Origin: Fimenecus sp045632525
Lineage (GTDB): Bacteria > Bacillota > Clostridia > Oscillospirales > Acutalibacteraceae
Assembly: GCA_045632525.1 (NCBI GenBank)
Contig: JAZQWV010000034.1
Coordinates: forward strand, 1 to 23,687
Reading direction: 5' to 3'
DNA: 23,687 nt
How positions within the stretch are numbered: position 1 is the first letter of the stretch; each line of letters opens with the position of its first letter. A model generated the notes under the pieces. That model made no database searches and had not been told where the DNA came from. It saw nothing but the letters and a program-made list of their open reading frames with translations. Shown piece after piece: positions 5,127-12,428 of the stretch. Position numbers and translations under genes: made by a program.

Positions 5127-5522
5127 ATGGAAAACTTTTCTGCTAAGATTATCGCCTCTACTCATGAACTTTCCGCTCGTGAAAGAATCGCAATGAAAGA
5201 CACCACTAATGCTAACAAAATCGATCAGACAATTGATGCCTGTGCAAAAGAAAATGAGCATTTCATCATCACACCTGTTGATTATGTAATTCTCAGCATT
5301 CACAACGAAAAATCCAAAGATCGCAAGGATTATGAGAATTACGTAATTATCGACAAGAACGGAACTAAATACGTCACTGGTTCTCCCTCTTTTTGGAAAT
5401 CCTTTAAGGATATTTGGGACGAAATGAGAGCCGAAACCGACGAGGAATTTCAGATTGAAATTTACAAAGTTCCTTCCAACAATTACAATGGCAAAGATTT
5501 CATCACCTGTTCTATCATCTAA
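5127..5522 (+). CDS. p5-like single-stranded DNA-binding protein
   Basis: This is a 131-residue protein; phi29 p5 is 124. The C-terminal half follows the p5 pattern as I recall it: a strand with a DG or NG turn (YVIIDKNGTKYVTGS against the p5 form TIFAADGSLYSAIS), a helix (FWKSFKDIWDEM), a strand (EEFQIEIYKVPS), a GK turn and a final strand (DFITCSII against FFSLQLSL). Such proteins coat the displaced single strand during protein-primed replication. The gene order p6-p5-terminal protein-polymerase supports the call. The ribosome site AAAGGAG lies directly upstream. Confidence 0.6.
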   Translation: MENFSAKIIASTHELSARERIAMKDTTNANKIDQTIDACAKENEHFIITPVDYVILSIHNEKSKDRKDYENYVIIDKNGTKYVTGSPSFWKSFKDIWDEMRAETDEEFQIEIYKVPSNNYNGKDFITCSII

Positions 5523-5534
5523 TTAAAATTTAAT

Positions 5535-5585
5535 ACTATCGGTTTACACAGCAGTATCGGGCGAGAAAAAATCTCGCCCGATAGT
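5535..5585 (+). terminator. Strong hairpin before terminal-protein gene
   Basis: TATCGGGCGAGA (5555-5566) and TCTCGCCCGATA (5572-5583) form a perfect 12-bp, GC-rich stem with an AAAAA loop. No T-run follows, so it is not a typical intrinsic terminator. ACTATCGG (5535-5542) can instead pair with CCGATAGT (5578-5585), an alternative that would break the strong hairpin. Attenuation, RNA processing or mRNA protection between the SSB and terminal-protein genes are all possible. Confidence 0.5.
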
Positions 5586-5605
5586 TATATAAACGAGGTA
5601 CAGCA

Positions 5606-6922
5606 ATGACACCAAAAGAAAAACAAAGGATACTTCAAAAAGAGTATTCAAGAGAACGATCACGCATTGTAAAGAGAATTGCAAATCTGCGTGAACGTGG
5701 TTATGTTTTTGATGAATCAGTTGTTCCACCAAAAATTAAAGAATTAGGTCGTAATATTCAGAAAAAAGACATTGAAAAGCTAAGTAAATTATCTCCAGAT
5801 AAACTTATTAAAAAATCCGAAGGATATATTGATATCGATACAGGCGAAGTTTTATCAGGAAAATTAGGTATTGAGATTGAAAAAACCCAAAGAAAACTCT
5901 CAAATTTAACAAACTTAGCTAAAGCCAATGCAAGAAAAACAGAATTAGAGTATAAGCAGAGATTTGGTCACGAAAGATTTGATGTAGAAAAACAAAGAGA
6001 ATTAGCACGGCAATTATACGAGACAAATCAAAAACTTTTAGATGCAGGAAAAATCGAAGAATCAAAGCAATTTATAGCCAATTTAAGTTATGAAGACTAT
6101 CAATTATTTATGCGTGGCATGGGCGATGCCGCAAAATCAAGAGATTGGGCAAGAAAATTTAGGGATTTAAACGAGGACAGGCAAAAAGAAATATTAAAGA
6201 AAGAAGGTAAGAAAAATGGCGCACAAGGAAACCTACCTGTACGAAGGAAAAATGAAAAACCTGTTCTACAGAATGAAGGGTCTGAATTCGGTCAGGAAAA
6301 CGGAGAAGAAGGTTACGAAGGTTCTTATTCCGAACCGGGAGAAGAGGATGGAATATCAGAAACATCTAATAGCAAAAAGGACAATGAAAGAAGAAAAGTA
6401 AAACCGCACAAGATTTCACGGTCTCAGCAGAAAAAAATTGACAAAGCCGCTCAGCAATGGCGTGACGATTATGAAAGACAAAAGCACATTAGAAAAACAG
6501 AGCGTGAATTTGCAAGGGATTCTGTTTCATTATTGGCAGGAATACAAGAAAGATTGAAACACTATATCGGCTGGGGTGATTCATCAGATATTTTTGCTTC
6601 ACGACATTCTAATCAGATTTATGCCTGTCGTAGAATATTAAATACACTTGATGGTGCAATTAAATTGAATGGACTTAATGCTGTAATTGAAAGAATAGTT
6701 AAAAATGCAGATAGAATTGACGAACTTATTGCAACACTCACGGACGGGTATGACGATGACGGCATTATTTCAGATAATGTTTCCGCCGAATTAGCTACAA
6801 TTTTTCATGGTGGTGCGTTATCAATGGATGAAGCTAATTATTGGGGTGAAGATGCTGATAATTTTGTATCAAGTGACGAAGCTGATGATTTCGGTATTTG
6901 GGAGGGCGATTGGGATGAATGA
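5606..6922 (+). CDS. Terminal protein (replication primer), large form
   Basis: This is a 438-residue protein; phi29 terminal protein is 266. The call rests mainly on position: it directly precedes, and overlaps by 4 bases, the protein-primed DNA polymerase gene, as in phi29-like phages. The N-terminal part is basic and helical. It contains RERGYVFDESVVPPKI, then LSKLSPDKLIKKSEGYIDID and TGEVLSG, a pattern I associate with proteins beside this polymerase type in Firmicute phages. Residues about 200-265 are Gly/Glu-rich and probably unstructured. Residues 270-438 form a second charged helical part ending in a very acidic tail (EGDWDE). The protein would donate a Ser, Thr or Tyr hydroxyl as primer and stay bound to the DNA ends; the residue cannot be picked from sequence. 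Confidence 0.7.
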   Translation: MTPKEKQRILQKEYSRERSRIVKRIANLRERGYVFDESVVPPKIKELGRNIQKKDIEKLSKLSPDKLIKKSEGYIDIDTGEVLSGKLGIEIEKTQRKLSNLTNLAKANARKTELEYKQRFGHERFDVEKQRELARQLYETNQKLLDAGKIEESKQFIANLSYEDYQLFMRGMGDAAKSRDWARKFRDLNEDRQKEILKKEGKKNGAQGNLPVRRKNEKPVLQNEGSEFGQENGEEGYEGSYSEPGEEDGISETSNSKKDNERRKVKPHKISRSQQKKIDKAAQQWRDDYERQKHIRKTEREFARDSVSLLAGIQERLKHYIGWGDSSDIFASRHSNQIYACRRILNTLDGAIKLNGLNAVIERIVKNADRIDELIATLTDGYDDDGIISDNVSAELATIFHGGALSMDEANYWGEDADNFVSSDEADDFGIWEGDWDE

Positions 6923-8862
6923 AAAAGATAGTAAAAACATTCGTTGGAGACTTTGAAACAACAGTTTTTAAAGGACAAAAAAGTACCGAAGTATGGGCTT
7001 CAGCTTGTGTTGAATTATTCACAGAGGATGTTCACGTTTTTCACTCAATAAAAGACCAATTTGATTATTTCGCTTCAATAGATTGTAATGTTGTTTGTTA
7101 TTATCACAATTTAAAGTTTGATGGTGAATTCTGGTTAGCATTTCTTATATCACAGATGGGTTTTACTCAGGCATATACACAATCTGATCCAAATGACGCA
7201 AACACCATAGAATTTATGAAAGTTAGAGATATGCCAAATAATAGCTTTCAATATTCAATATCATCTATGGGAATGTGGTACAGGATGCTAATAAAAGTTC
7301 ATGGAAAAATAATTGAATTAAGGGACAGTTATAAACTTCTTCCATTTAAACTCAAAAGAATAGGGGAATCATTCAAAACAAGTCATCAAAAATTGGAAAT
7401 GGAATATGAAGGTATACGCTATGCAGGGTGTCCAATAACAAAAGAAGAGGAAGAGTATATTAAAAATGACGTTCTTGTTATCAAAGAAGCAATGGAAATT
7501 ATGTTCAATCAAGGACATAAAAAATTAACCATTGGTTCTTGCTGTTTGAGCGAATATCAATCAATAATAGGTTTCAAACGTTATCAGAAATTATTCCCGA
7601 ATATTTACGAATTAAATATCGACGAAAATTTATATGGCTCTCCGAATGCGGGTGAGTATGTAAGAAAATCATATAGAGGCGGATGGTGCTATTTAGTTAA
7701 AGGAAAAGAGAACAGAAAATATTACAACGGAACAACAGCGGATGTTAATAGTTTATATCCATCAGTTATGTCATCTGAAAGCGGTTCATTATATCCTGTT
7801 GGTTTACCAACATTTTGGAAGGGTGATTATATACCGGAAGAAGCAAAATCACCTTCAAAATACTTCTTTATAAGAATCAAAACAATGTTCCATATTAAAG
7901 AAGGAATGTTACCTTTTATACAAATGAAAGGAAACATGAGGTATAAACCAACAGAAATGCTTGAATGTTCAGATGTTTTAGATCGTGAAACCGGAAAATA
8001 CGTTAAATTTATTCAGACTGTTGACGGTGAAATTGTTCCGGCAACAGTTACAATGACAATGACACAAACTGACTGGTATTTATTTCAAAAACATTATCAC
8101 TTGATGGAAACAGAAATTTTAGATGGGTGTTATTTTGATGCACAGCTTGGAATTTTTGATGAATACATTGAGAAATACAAAAAGATAAAACTGGAATCAA
8201 CAGGAGCATTAAGAGAATTAGCAAAATTGTTCTTAAATAATCTTTATGGTAAAATGGCATCTAACACAAATTCAAGTTTTAAAGTTGCACGTTTAGAAGA
8301 TGGTGTTGTTAAATATTCTATTGTATGTCAGAACAATAAAAAGCCGGGTTATATTCCTGTTGGTTCTGCTATAACAAGCTATGCAAGGAATTTTACAATT
8401 ACAGCCGCACAAATGAATTATCACGGTGTTGATAAACCCGGATTCATTTATGCTGATACAGATAGCATTCATTGTGATTTAATGCCTGATGATTTGGTAG
8501 GTGTTATTGAGCATCCAAAAGATTTCTGTTGCTGGAAATTCGAAAGCTGTTGGGATGAAGCATTATTCGTTAGACAAAAAACGTATATTGAACATATAAC
8601 GCACGAAAACAGAGAGCTTATAAAAAAGCCATATTATAATGTAAAATGTGCAGGTATGCCAGATAGAAGTAAGAATATTTTTCTAAAAGCTATTGGTGAA
8701 GAAGTAAAGGAAGAGAAATGGACTAAACAAGAACGAGATTTTTTCAATAACAAACTTGAATTGACAGATTTTAAAACAGGTCTTGTATTGCCCGGAAAAC
8801 TTATTCCAAAACGAATACCCGGCGGAGTAATTTTATATGAAGTTCCATATGAAATGAGGTGA
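6919..8862 (+). CDS. Protein-primed family B DNA polymerase
   Basis: This is a 647-residue protein (phi29 polymerase is 575) with all the expected motifs. Exonuclease I is DFET (11-14), exonuclease II is YYHNLKFDG (61-69) and exonuclease III is Y180-IKND184. The YRGGW linker motif is at 252-256. Polymerase motif A is DVNSLYP (275-281), motif B is KLFLNNLYGKMASN (436-449), motif C is YADTDS (511-516), and the K-x-Y motif is RQKTYIE (K554-Y556). The stretches between motifs A and B match the TPR1/TPR2 regions in position. It copies the linear genome from both ends using the terminal protein as primer, with strand displacement and proofreading. The start overlaps the terminal-protein stop (ATGA). 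It is slightly longer than phi29's, mainly near the N-terminal third and between motifs A and B. Confidence 0.97.
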   Translation: MKKIVKTFVGDFETTVFKGQKSTEVWASACVELFTEDVHVFHSIKDQFDYFASIDCNVVCYYHNLKFDGEFWLAFLISQMGFTQAYTQSDPNDANTIEFMKVRDMPNNSFQYSISSMGMWYRMLIKVHGKIIELRDSYKLLPFKLKRIGESFKTSHQKLEMEYEGIRYAGCPITKEEEEYIKNDVLVIKEAMEIMFNQGHKKLTIGSCCLSEYQSIIGFKRYQKLFPNIYELNIDENLYGSPNAGEYVRKSYRGGWCYLVKGKENRKYYNGTTADVNSLYPSVMSSESGSLYPVGLPTFWKGDYIPEEAKSPSKYFFIRIKTMFHIKEGMLPFIQMKGNMRYKPTEMLECSDVLDRETGKYVKFIQTVDGEIVPATVTMTMTQTDWYLFQKHYHLMETEILDGCYFDAQLGIFDEYIEKYKKIKLESTGALRELAKLFLNNLYGKMASNTNSSFKVARLEDGVVKYSIVCQNNKKPGYIPVGSAITSYARNFTITAAQMNYHGVDKPGFIYADTDSIHCDLMPDDLVGVIEHPKDFCCWKFESCWDEALFVRQKTYIEHITHENRELIKKPYYNVKCAGMPDRSKNIFLKAIGEEVKEEKWTKQERDFFNNKLELTDFKTGLVLPGKLIPKRIPGGVILYEVPYEMR

Positions 8863-8866
8863 CAAA

Positions 8867-9253
8867 ATGCTTAATGTATTCCTATCAATGAGAACAAAAG
8901 GTTTGAATTACATGGAAGCACTTGCTAAAAGAGAGTGCATTATTAGTGATTTTTTAAGACAATATGATAAGTATAAAGATGATATTGTTTTTATCAATTC
9001 ACTAAATGAAGATTATGTTGAAGGCGAAAGCAATCCGATTGAATTTTTGGGTAAATCTATCATTACAATGAAAGATGCTGATATTACATTAATTCCTGTT
9101 GATTATAAGAAATCACACGGATGCAAATGTGAATATACTGTAGCATTTGAATATGACATACCAATTAGATCATACATATACTCAAAGAACGGTACATGGT
9201 TTTTTGATGGGTTTCTTGAGTGTATTGAAACGGAGGAATACAATGCTAAGTGA
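8867..9253 (+). CDS. DUF4406-like nucleoside deoxyribosyltransferase fold
   Basis: This is a 128-residue protein. Its layout fits the phage DUF4406 / nucleoside 2-deoxyribosyltransferase-like family: a first strand with a small-residue turn (MLNVFLSMRTKG), a helix, then DIVFINSLNEDY, a helix with LGKSIITMKDADITLIPVDY, and the closing C-x-C-EYTVAFEYDIPI. The family is thought to act on nucleotides, nucleosides or related glycosidic bonds, but for these short phage versions the reaction is not settled. It precedes dUTPase and overlaps its start, which fits nucleotide metabolism. GAGGTG is the ribosome site. Confidence 0.6.
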   Translation: MLNVFLSMRTKGLNYMEALAKRECIISDFLRQYDKYKDDIVFINSLNEDYVEGESNPIEFLGKSIITMKDADITLIPVDYKKSHGCKCEYTVAFEYDIPIRSYIYSKNGTWFFDGFLECIETEEYNAK

Positions 9254-9674
9254 CACGAAAATTTTAAGAATTAAATTCACAAATGAAATTTATAATATTG
9301 AAAAACACGGTGATTGGTTTGATTTAAGAAATATCGAAGAAATCAAGATGGAAAGAGGCGATTTTAAATATATTTCATTAGGTGTTTGTATCGAACTTCC
9401 AAAGGGATATGAAGCTGTAATTGCACCACGTTCTTCTACGTTCAAAAGGTTTGGAATTTTTATGCCAAACTCTTTAGGAATAATCGATGAAGACTACAAA
9501 GGAGATAATGACATTTGGCATTTTCCCGCTTATTGTTTATGGCGCGAAACCACAATACCAGAATATTCAAGGATATGTCAATTCAGAATAGTCAAACATC
9601 AACCAGATTTAGCCTTTATTATTTCGTCTGAATTAAACAATTCTGATAGAGGTGGTTTGGGGAGTACAAATTAA
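9243..9674 (+). CDS. dut: dUTPase (dUTP diphosphatase)
   Basis: This is a 143-residue protein. The frame is open further upstream, but ATG 9243 is chosen because CGGAGG (9231-9236) precedes it; it overlaps the previous gene by 11 bases. All five trimeric dUTPase motifs are present: motif 1 WFDLRN, motif 2 APRSSTFKRFG, motif 3 GIIDEDYKGD (catalytic Asp, and Tyr in the active site), motif 4 RICQFRI, and the C-terminal motif 5 DRGGLGSTN, which closes over the substrate. It hydrolyses dUTP to dUMP and pyrophosphate, keeping uracil out of phage DNA. Motif 5 has RGGLGSTN where many have RG-x-GGFGSTG, a mild variant. Confidence 0.93.
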   Translation: MLSDTKILRIKFTNEIYNIEKHGDWFDLRNIEEIKMERGDFKYISLGVCIELPKGYEAVIAPRSSTFKRFGIFMPNSLGIIDEDYKGDNDIWHFPAYCLWRETTIPEYSRICQFRIVKHQPDLAFIISSELNNSDRGGLGSTN

Positions 9675-9943
9675 TGGAAATTAAAGATTTGCATTTCACA
9701 CCATTTGAATCTAAATCAGAGGAAGAATTAGATGATTTTTGTACACGCTATAATGGTTTTGATTTAATTATACTTATCAGAACACGTTTTAATAAAAGAG
9801 ATGAATGGGATTATTCTTATCAGTTTTTATATTATAATAACGAGACATTTGCAGATGTTAAATATTGTTGGTTATCTGACTGGTTTGAAGGGCAAGACTA
9901 TGTAGAATATTTAGCGGGTACAGTATTAGACTATTATCTTTGA
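9674..9943 (+). CDS. Small acidic protein, unknown function
   Basis: This is an 89-residue protein. Its ATG shares one base with the dUTPase stop (TAATG), indicating coupling. It is acidic and very rich in aromatic residues (DEWDYSYQFLYYNNETFADVKYCWLSDWFEGQDYVEYL). No domain is recognised. Confidence 0.78.
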   Translation: MEIKDLHFTPFESKSEEELDDFCTRYNGFDLIILIRTRFNKRDEWDYSYQFLYYNNETFADVKYCWLSDWFEGQDYVEYLAGTVLDYYL

Positions 9944-9953
9944 GGTACTATTT

Positions 9954-10283
9954 ATGAATTTATTAGACACAGAATACTCAACTGAATTTGATGAATTAAG
10001 AAAAAACCGTGTCGCAGTATCCTATTATAAATATGGTTCTGCAAGAATAAATTTTAAACGCGGGTATGTTAAAGCGATTGCGTCATGTATGAAATGTATT
10101 AAAAAATATCAAGAAACGCATAATACAGAATATCTGACAGATGCCGCCAATTATCTAATGTTTGAATTCATGTTTCCGCAATTTTCAGACGCCTATTTTA
10201 AAGCAACAGACAGTAATGAAAGTGCGGGAATTGAAGGAATTTCAATTAACGAAATGGAGCAACTTAAAATGGAGGATTTATGA
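9954..10283 (+). CDS. Conserved-looking phage protein, unknown function
   Basis: This is a 109-residue protein. GAGG precedes the start. The middle is helical (GYVKAIASCMKCIKKYQETHNTEYLTDAANYLMFEFMFPQF) and followed by AYFKATDSNESAGIEG. The segment with EYLTDAANYLMFEFM followed by a Pro and an F-KATDS stretch resembles proteins I recall from Firmicute phages near nucleotide-metabolism genes, with no known function. It overlaps the next gene by 4 bases. Confidence 0.78.
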   Translation: MNLLDTEYSTEFDELRKNRVAVSYYKYGSARINFKRGYVKAIASCMKCIKKYQETHNTEYLTDAANYLMFEFMFPQFSDAYFKATDSNESAGIEGISINEMEQLKMEDL

Positions 10284-10486
10284 CTTGTCCTGTTTGTGGT
10301 GGAAAATCAAATGTGATAAACACACTTGATGAAAATGACATTATTTTTAGGCAAAGACAATGCAAGGAATGTAAATACCGATGGTACACACAAGAAACTG
10401 ATTTCGATGGAGACACATTCAGTATGAAGAAATATATGAACAAGGAGCGAAAACTTAAAAGTGAATACAGAGATAAAATTGAATAA
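10280..10486 (+). CDS. NrdR-like zinc-ribbon protein lacking ATP cone
   Basis: This is a 68-residue protein. The first 40 residues match the zinc ribbon of the ribonucleotide-reductase repressor NrdR: C3-PVC6-GG, then a V-x-x-T strand, RQRQC28-KEC31-KYRWYTQE. Full NrdR is about 150 residues and continues into an ATP-cone domain, which is absent. It therefore cannot sense dATP as NrdR does, but could bind DNA or another partner. It starts within the stop of the previous gene (ATGA), with GGAGG upstream. The location beside dUTPase fits a role in nucleotide supply; whether it acts on host nrd genes is a guess. Confidence 0.7.
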   Translation: MTCPVCGGKSNVINTLDENDIIFRQRQCKECKYRWYTQETDFDGDTFSMKKYMNKERKLKSEYRDKIE

Positions 10487-10496
10487 GGAGATTAAC

Positions 10497-10826
10497 ATGC
10501 AAACTTATATACTTGATTTGAGAGATCAAACAACAGAAAATATATTTCCACGTCTTTTTAAAAATATTGATTACTATTTTTATAATTATAATATTAATAA
10601 AGAAGACGGCGTATTAACCATCAGTCTTTTTGAAAACGATATACACTGTGTAGCCATGAAATTCCTCTATACGGAATCCCAAATTATAAATAATATCAAT
10701 ATTCAAGGTTATTCACTTACTGTGTTACTGGATTATAATGCTTCTTATTATAACAGAGCAGAGATTTTACAGTTAATATATTCGTTATTTAATTCAATAA
10801 GAATTTATGGAATAATGGAGGGCTAA
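10497..10826 (+). CDS. Small protein, unknown function
   Basis: This is a 109-residue protein. The start at 10497 follows AAGGAG (10484-10489); an in-frame ATG at 10461 inside the previous gene lacks one. It is rich in Ile, Asn and Tyr (KNIDYYFYNYNINKEDGVLTISLFENDIHCVAMKFLY). Beta strands are likely in the first half and a helix near the end. No family is recognised. The strand pattern around DGVLTISLFENDIHC loosely recalls KDVVSVYCDDFKFQLHWF in the next gene, so the two may be distant paralogues. Confidence 0.78.
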   Translation: MQTYILDLRDQTTENIFPRLFKNIDYYFYNYNINKEDGVLTISLFENDIHCVAMKFLYTESQIINNINIQGYSLTVLLDYNASYYNRAEILQLIYSLFNSIRIYGIMEG

Positions 10827-10827
10827 A

Positions 10828-11079
10828 ATGGTAATTCTTCCTACAGACAGAAGCGTTAATGATACACTATTTATGTTGATAGAAAATTTCATGGAAAACA
10901 AGTTACATTTCTGCATTGATTATACCAAAGATGTTGTATCTGTTTACTGCGATGATTTCAAATTTCAACTTCATTGGTTTGATAATAATTGCGAAATAGG
11001 AATTGAACCAATAGACGTTGAAAAAGAACTCACAATAAACGACATTCCAAAGTTACATTTGATACTTAAAAACATATAA
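10828..11079 (+). CDS. Small protein, unknown function, end of early operon
   Basis: This is an 83-residue protein. ATGGAGGG upstream supplies the ribosome site. A helical start (LFMLIENFMENKLHF) is followed by beta strands (VVSVYCDDFKFQLHWFDN) and a C-terminal helix (DIPKLHLILKNI). The fold and function are unrecognised. The terminator hairpin at 11086 follows at once, so this is the last gene of the plus-strand early and middle transcript. Confidence 0.75.
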   Translation: MVILPTDRSVNDTLFMLIENFMENKLHFCIDYTKDVVSVYCDDFKFQLHWFDNNCEIGIEPIDVEKELTINDIPKLHLILKNI

Positions 11080-11085
11080 AAATAT

Positions 11086-11112
11086 GGGGCAGAGTTTTGT
11101 ATACTCTGCCCC
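11086..11112. terminator. Bidirectional terminator between converging operons
   Basis: GGGGCAGAGT (11086-11095) and ACTCTGCCCC (11103-11112) make a perfect 10-bp stem with a 7-base loop. On the minus strand it is followed by ATATTTTTAT, a good U-tract, so it can end the ATPase transcript. On the plus strand the U-tract is poor, but the position directly after the last early gene suggests use there too. Confidence 0.8.
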
Positions 11113-11229
11113 TGTATCTATAAGGCACGGTATTCTAAAGCAAACAGCCATGAATGTCAAACGAAAATGGCATCATATTCCAGATGGGCTACCCATTACG
11201 TTCAATAGAAAATACGTACCCAGATACAC
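11113..11229 (-). ncRNA. Structured 3' region of ATPase mRNA; pRNA candidate
   Basis: This 117-base gene-free stretch is closed by a 7-bp helix, AGATACA (11222-11228) with TGTATCT (11113-11119). Inside are three hairpins: 11147-11151 with 11167-11171 (GCCAT/ATGGC), 11184-11188 with 11192-11196 (ATGGG/CCCAT), and 11197-11201 with 11214-11218 (TACGT/ACGTA). Read on the minus strand it begins two bases after the packaging-ATPase stop codon and ends flush against the terminator. phi29 packaging needs a structured pRNA of about 120-174 nt, and no other pRNA gene is obvious here. The strand and role are inferred; the fold works about as well on the plus strand. Confidence 0.42.
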
Positions 11230-12285
11230 TTAATAAGAAATAGCTTTAATCAGTGCTTCTTTAGATTTCAAATCTTGAAATCTAAAGCATCCCTTTTCAA
11301 AGTAAAATCTAAGTGTAGATATGAACAACTGATTCGATCTCAGCATAACATAATTAACATTATGGTCATCAGTTGTTACAGAAATTCTATTCGGATTGTT
11401 TATGTCCGGTCTGTTGCTTGCATAAATGTAACCGCTGTCAGGGTATTCCCTGATACCATAGTCACACTGTTTATATCTTAATGTACAAAGATATTTACTT
11501 CTACCCTTCGGCTTTTCAATAAAAGCTGTGTTATCATTTAAATACACATTTTCCGACGCATAAGCAAGATAATCATTTCTCGCGAATGCTCTATTGAAAG
11601 ATGATTTTTTCAGTGCTTCGCTTGCCCCTTCAACAAATCCCTGTTCAAGTACATAACCGTCACCTTTTAAAAATTTTGTGTCATGCTTTAATCTTTCTGC
11701 AATCCCCAGTTCAGTATAATAAGGGTTTATGATGCTCACAGTGTTTGAAAGCATATATACAGGTACATATCTTGACTGTGCACCTTGTCCCCTTGCTATG
11801 GAATTGTGGATACTAATAAATTTAGTTATTTCATTCGGACAATAATGATTGGATTCTGACTGAAATTCATCAAAAATCATTCTCTGAACATCAGAAAAGA
11901 AATGAGATAATTTTCTTATCTGATCTGAGGAATTGATTGTAATGGCATAACCGCAAGACAATCCGTCATATTCATCAGGATCGGATCTCTTTTTAATAAA
12001 TAATTCATGATAAATACCGTTACTTTTTCTTTCGCTTCTCAGCGTATAATCTTGAAAAAACAGACTTCCAATATCCTTAAAAAATTTATCTGCTATATCA
12101 TCAAGTTCATAATTGTACCTATACAACAAAGCGAACTTCTCTTTATTTTCGAGGTATTTTCTTACAACAAGTCTGTTAAAAAACGTTGTTTTACCCGCTG
12201 ATCTATTGGCAGTACATAAATATATCTCAGGTTTTTCGCCGTTAAGGTCTAACATTGACAGTAATTTTGTTCCATCGTAAAACAT
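11230..12285 (-). CDS. DNA packaging ATPase (phi29 gp16 type)
   Basis: This is a 351-residue protein; phi29 gp16 is 332. The Walker A loop is TANRSAGKTT (25-34, Lys32) and Walker B is MIFDE (Asp139, Glu140), followed by FQSE as gp16 has FIRE. Other shared gp16 stretches are LLYRYNYEL, the sensor-like MLSNTVSIINPYY, and TTDDHNVNYVML near the C-terminus. It is the ring motor that pumps DNA into the prohead at the portal vertex. It is the only minus-strand gene, with its own promoter at 12318-12346, a ribosome site GAAAGGAT spaced rather far (about 12 bases) from the ATG, and a structured 3' region. In phi29 this gene closes the late operon on the same strand as the other late genes, so the inversion is a real difference. 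Confidence 0.95.
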   Translation of the reverse strand: MFYDGTKLLSMLDLNGEKPEIYLCTANRSAGKTTFFNRLVVRKYLENKEKFALLYRYNYELDDIADKFFKDIGSLFFQDYTLRSERKSNGIYHELFIKKRSDPDEYDGLSCGYAITINSSDQIRKLSHFFSDVQRMIFDEFQSESNHYCPNEITKFISIHNSIARGQGAQSRYVPVYMLSNTVSIINPYYTELGIAERLKHDTKFLKGDGYVLEQGFVEGASEALKKSSFNRAFARNDYLAYASENVYLNDNTAFIEKPKGRSKYLCTLRYKQCDYGIREYPDSGYIYASNRPDINNPNRISVTTDDHNVNYVMLRSNQLFISTLRFYFEKGCFRFQDLKSKEALIKAISY

Positions 12286-12317
12286 AAATAGTGCTATCCT
12301 TTCATTTATCCCTTATA

Positions 12318-12346
12318 ATTATACCACATGACAGAGCAAAAGTCAA
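12318..12346 (-). promoter_or_regulatory. Minus-strand promoter for packaging ATPase
   Basis: Read on the minus strand: -35 TTGACT (12346-12341), a 17-base spacer, -10 TATAAT (12323-12318), and TGG directly before the -10 (extended -10). It lies back to back with the late promoter at 12377, with 30 bases between the two -35 boxes. Confidence 0.85.
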
Positions 12347-12376
12347 TATATTTTGAAAAATATTTTAAATACCCTC

Positions 12377-12405
12377 TTGACTTTAGCCGCATTATGTGCT
12401 ATAAT
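12377..12405 (+). promoter_or_regulatory. Late promoter for lysis and structural operon
   Basis: -35 TTGACT (12377-12382), a 17-base spacer, and -10 TATAAT (12400-12405) with TGC before it. CTTGAC and ATGTGCTATAAT are identical to the left-end early promoter. It is the only clear promoter upstream of the 11-kb late operon. Confidence 0.87.
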
Positions 12406-12428
12406 TAACCATAGGGAGGTATTCGACA

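Noticed and set aside
5127..5303. Minus-strand open frame 5076-5303 as an antisense gene
   Set aside because: No start context and it lies wholly inside the p5-like gene with its codon pattern.
12306..12330. Second plus-strand -10 box (TTATAATTATA) in the divergent promoter region
   Set aside because: It is the symmetric reading of the minus-strand -10; no -35 box lies at the right distance on the plus strand.
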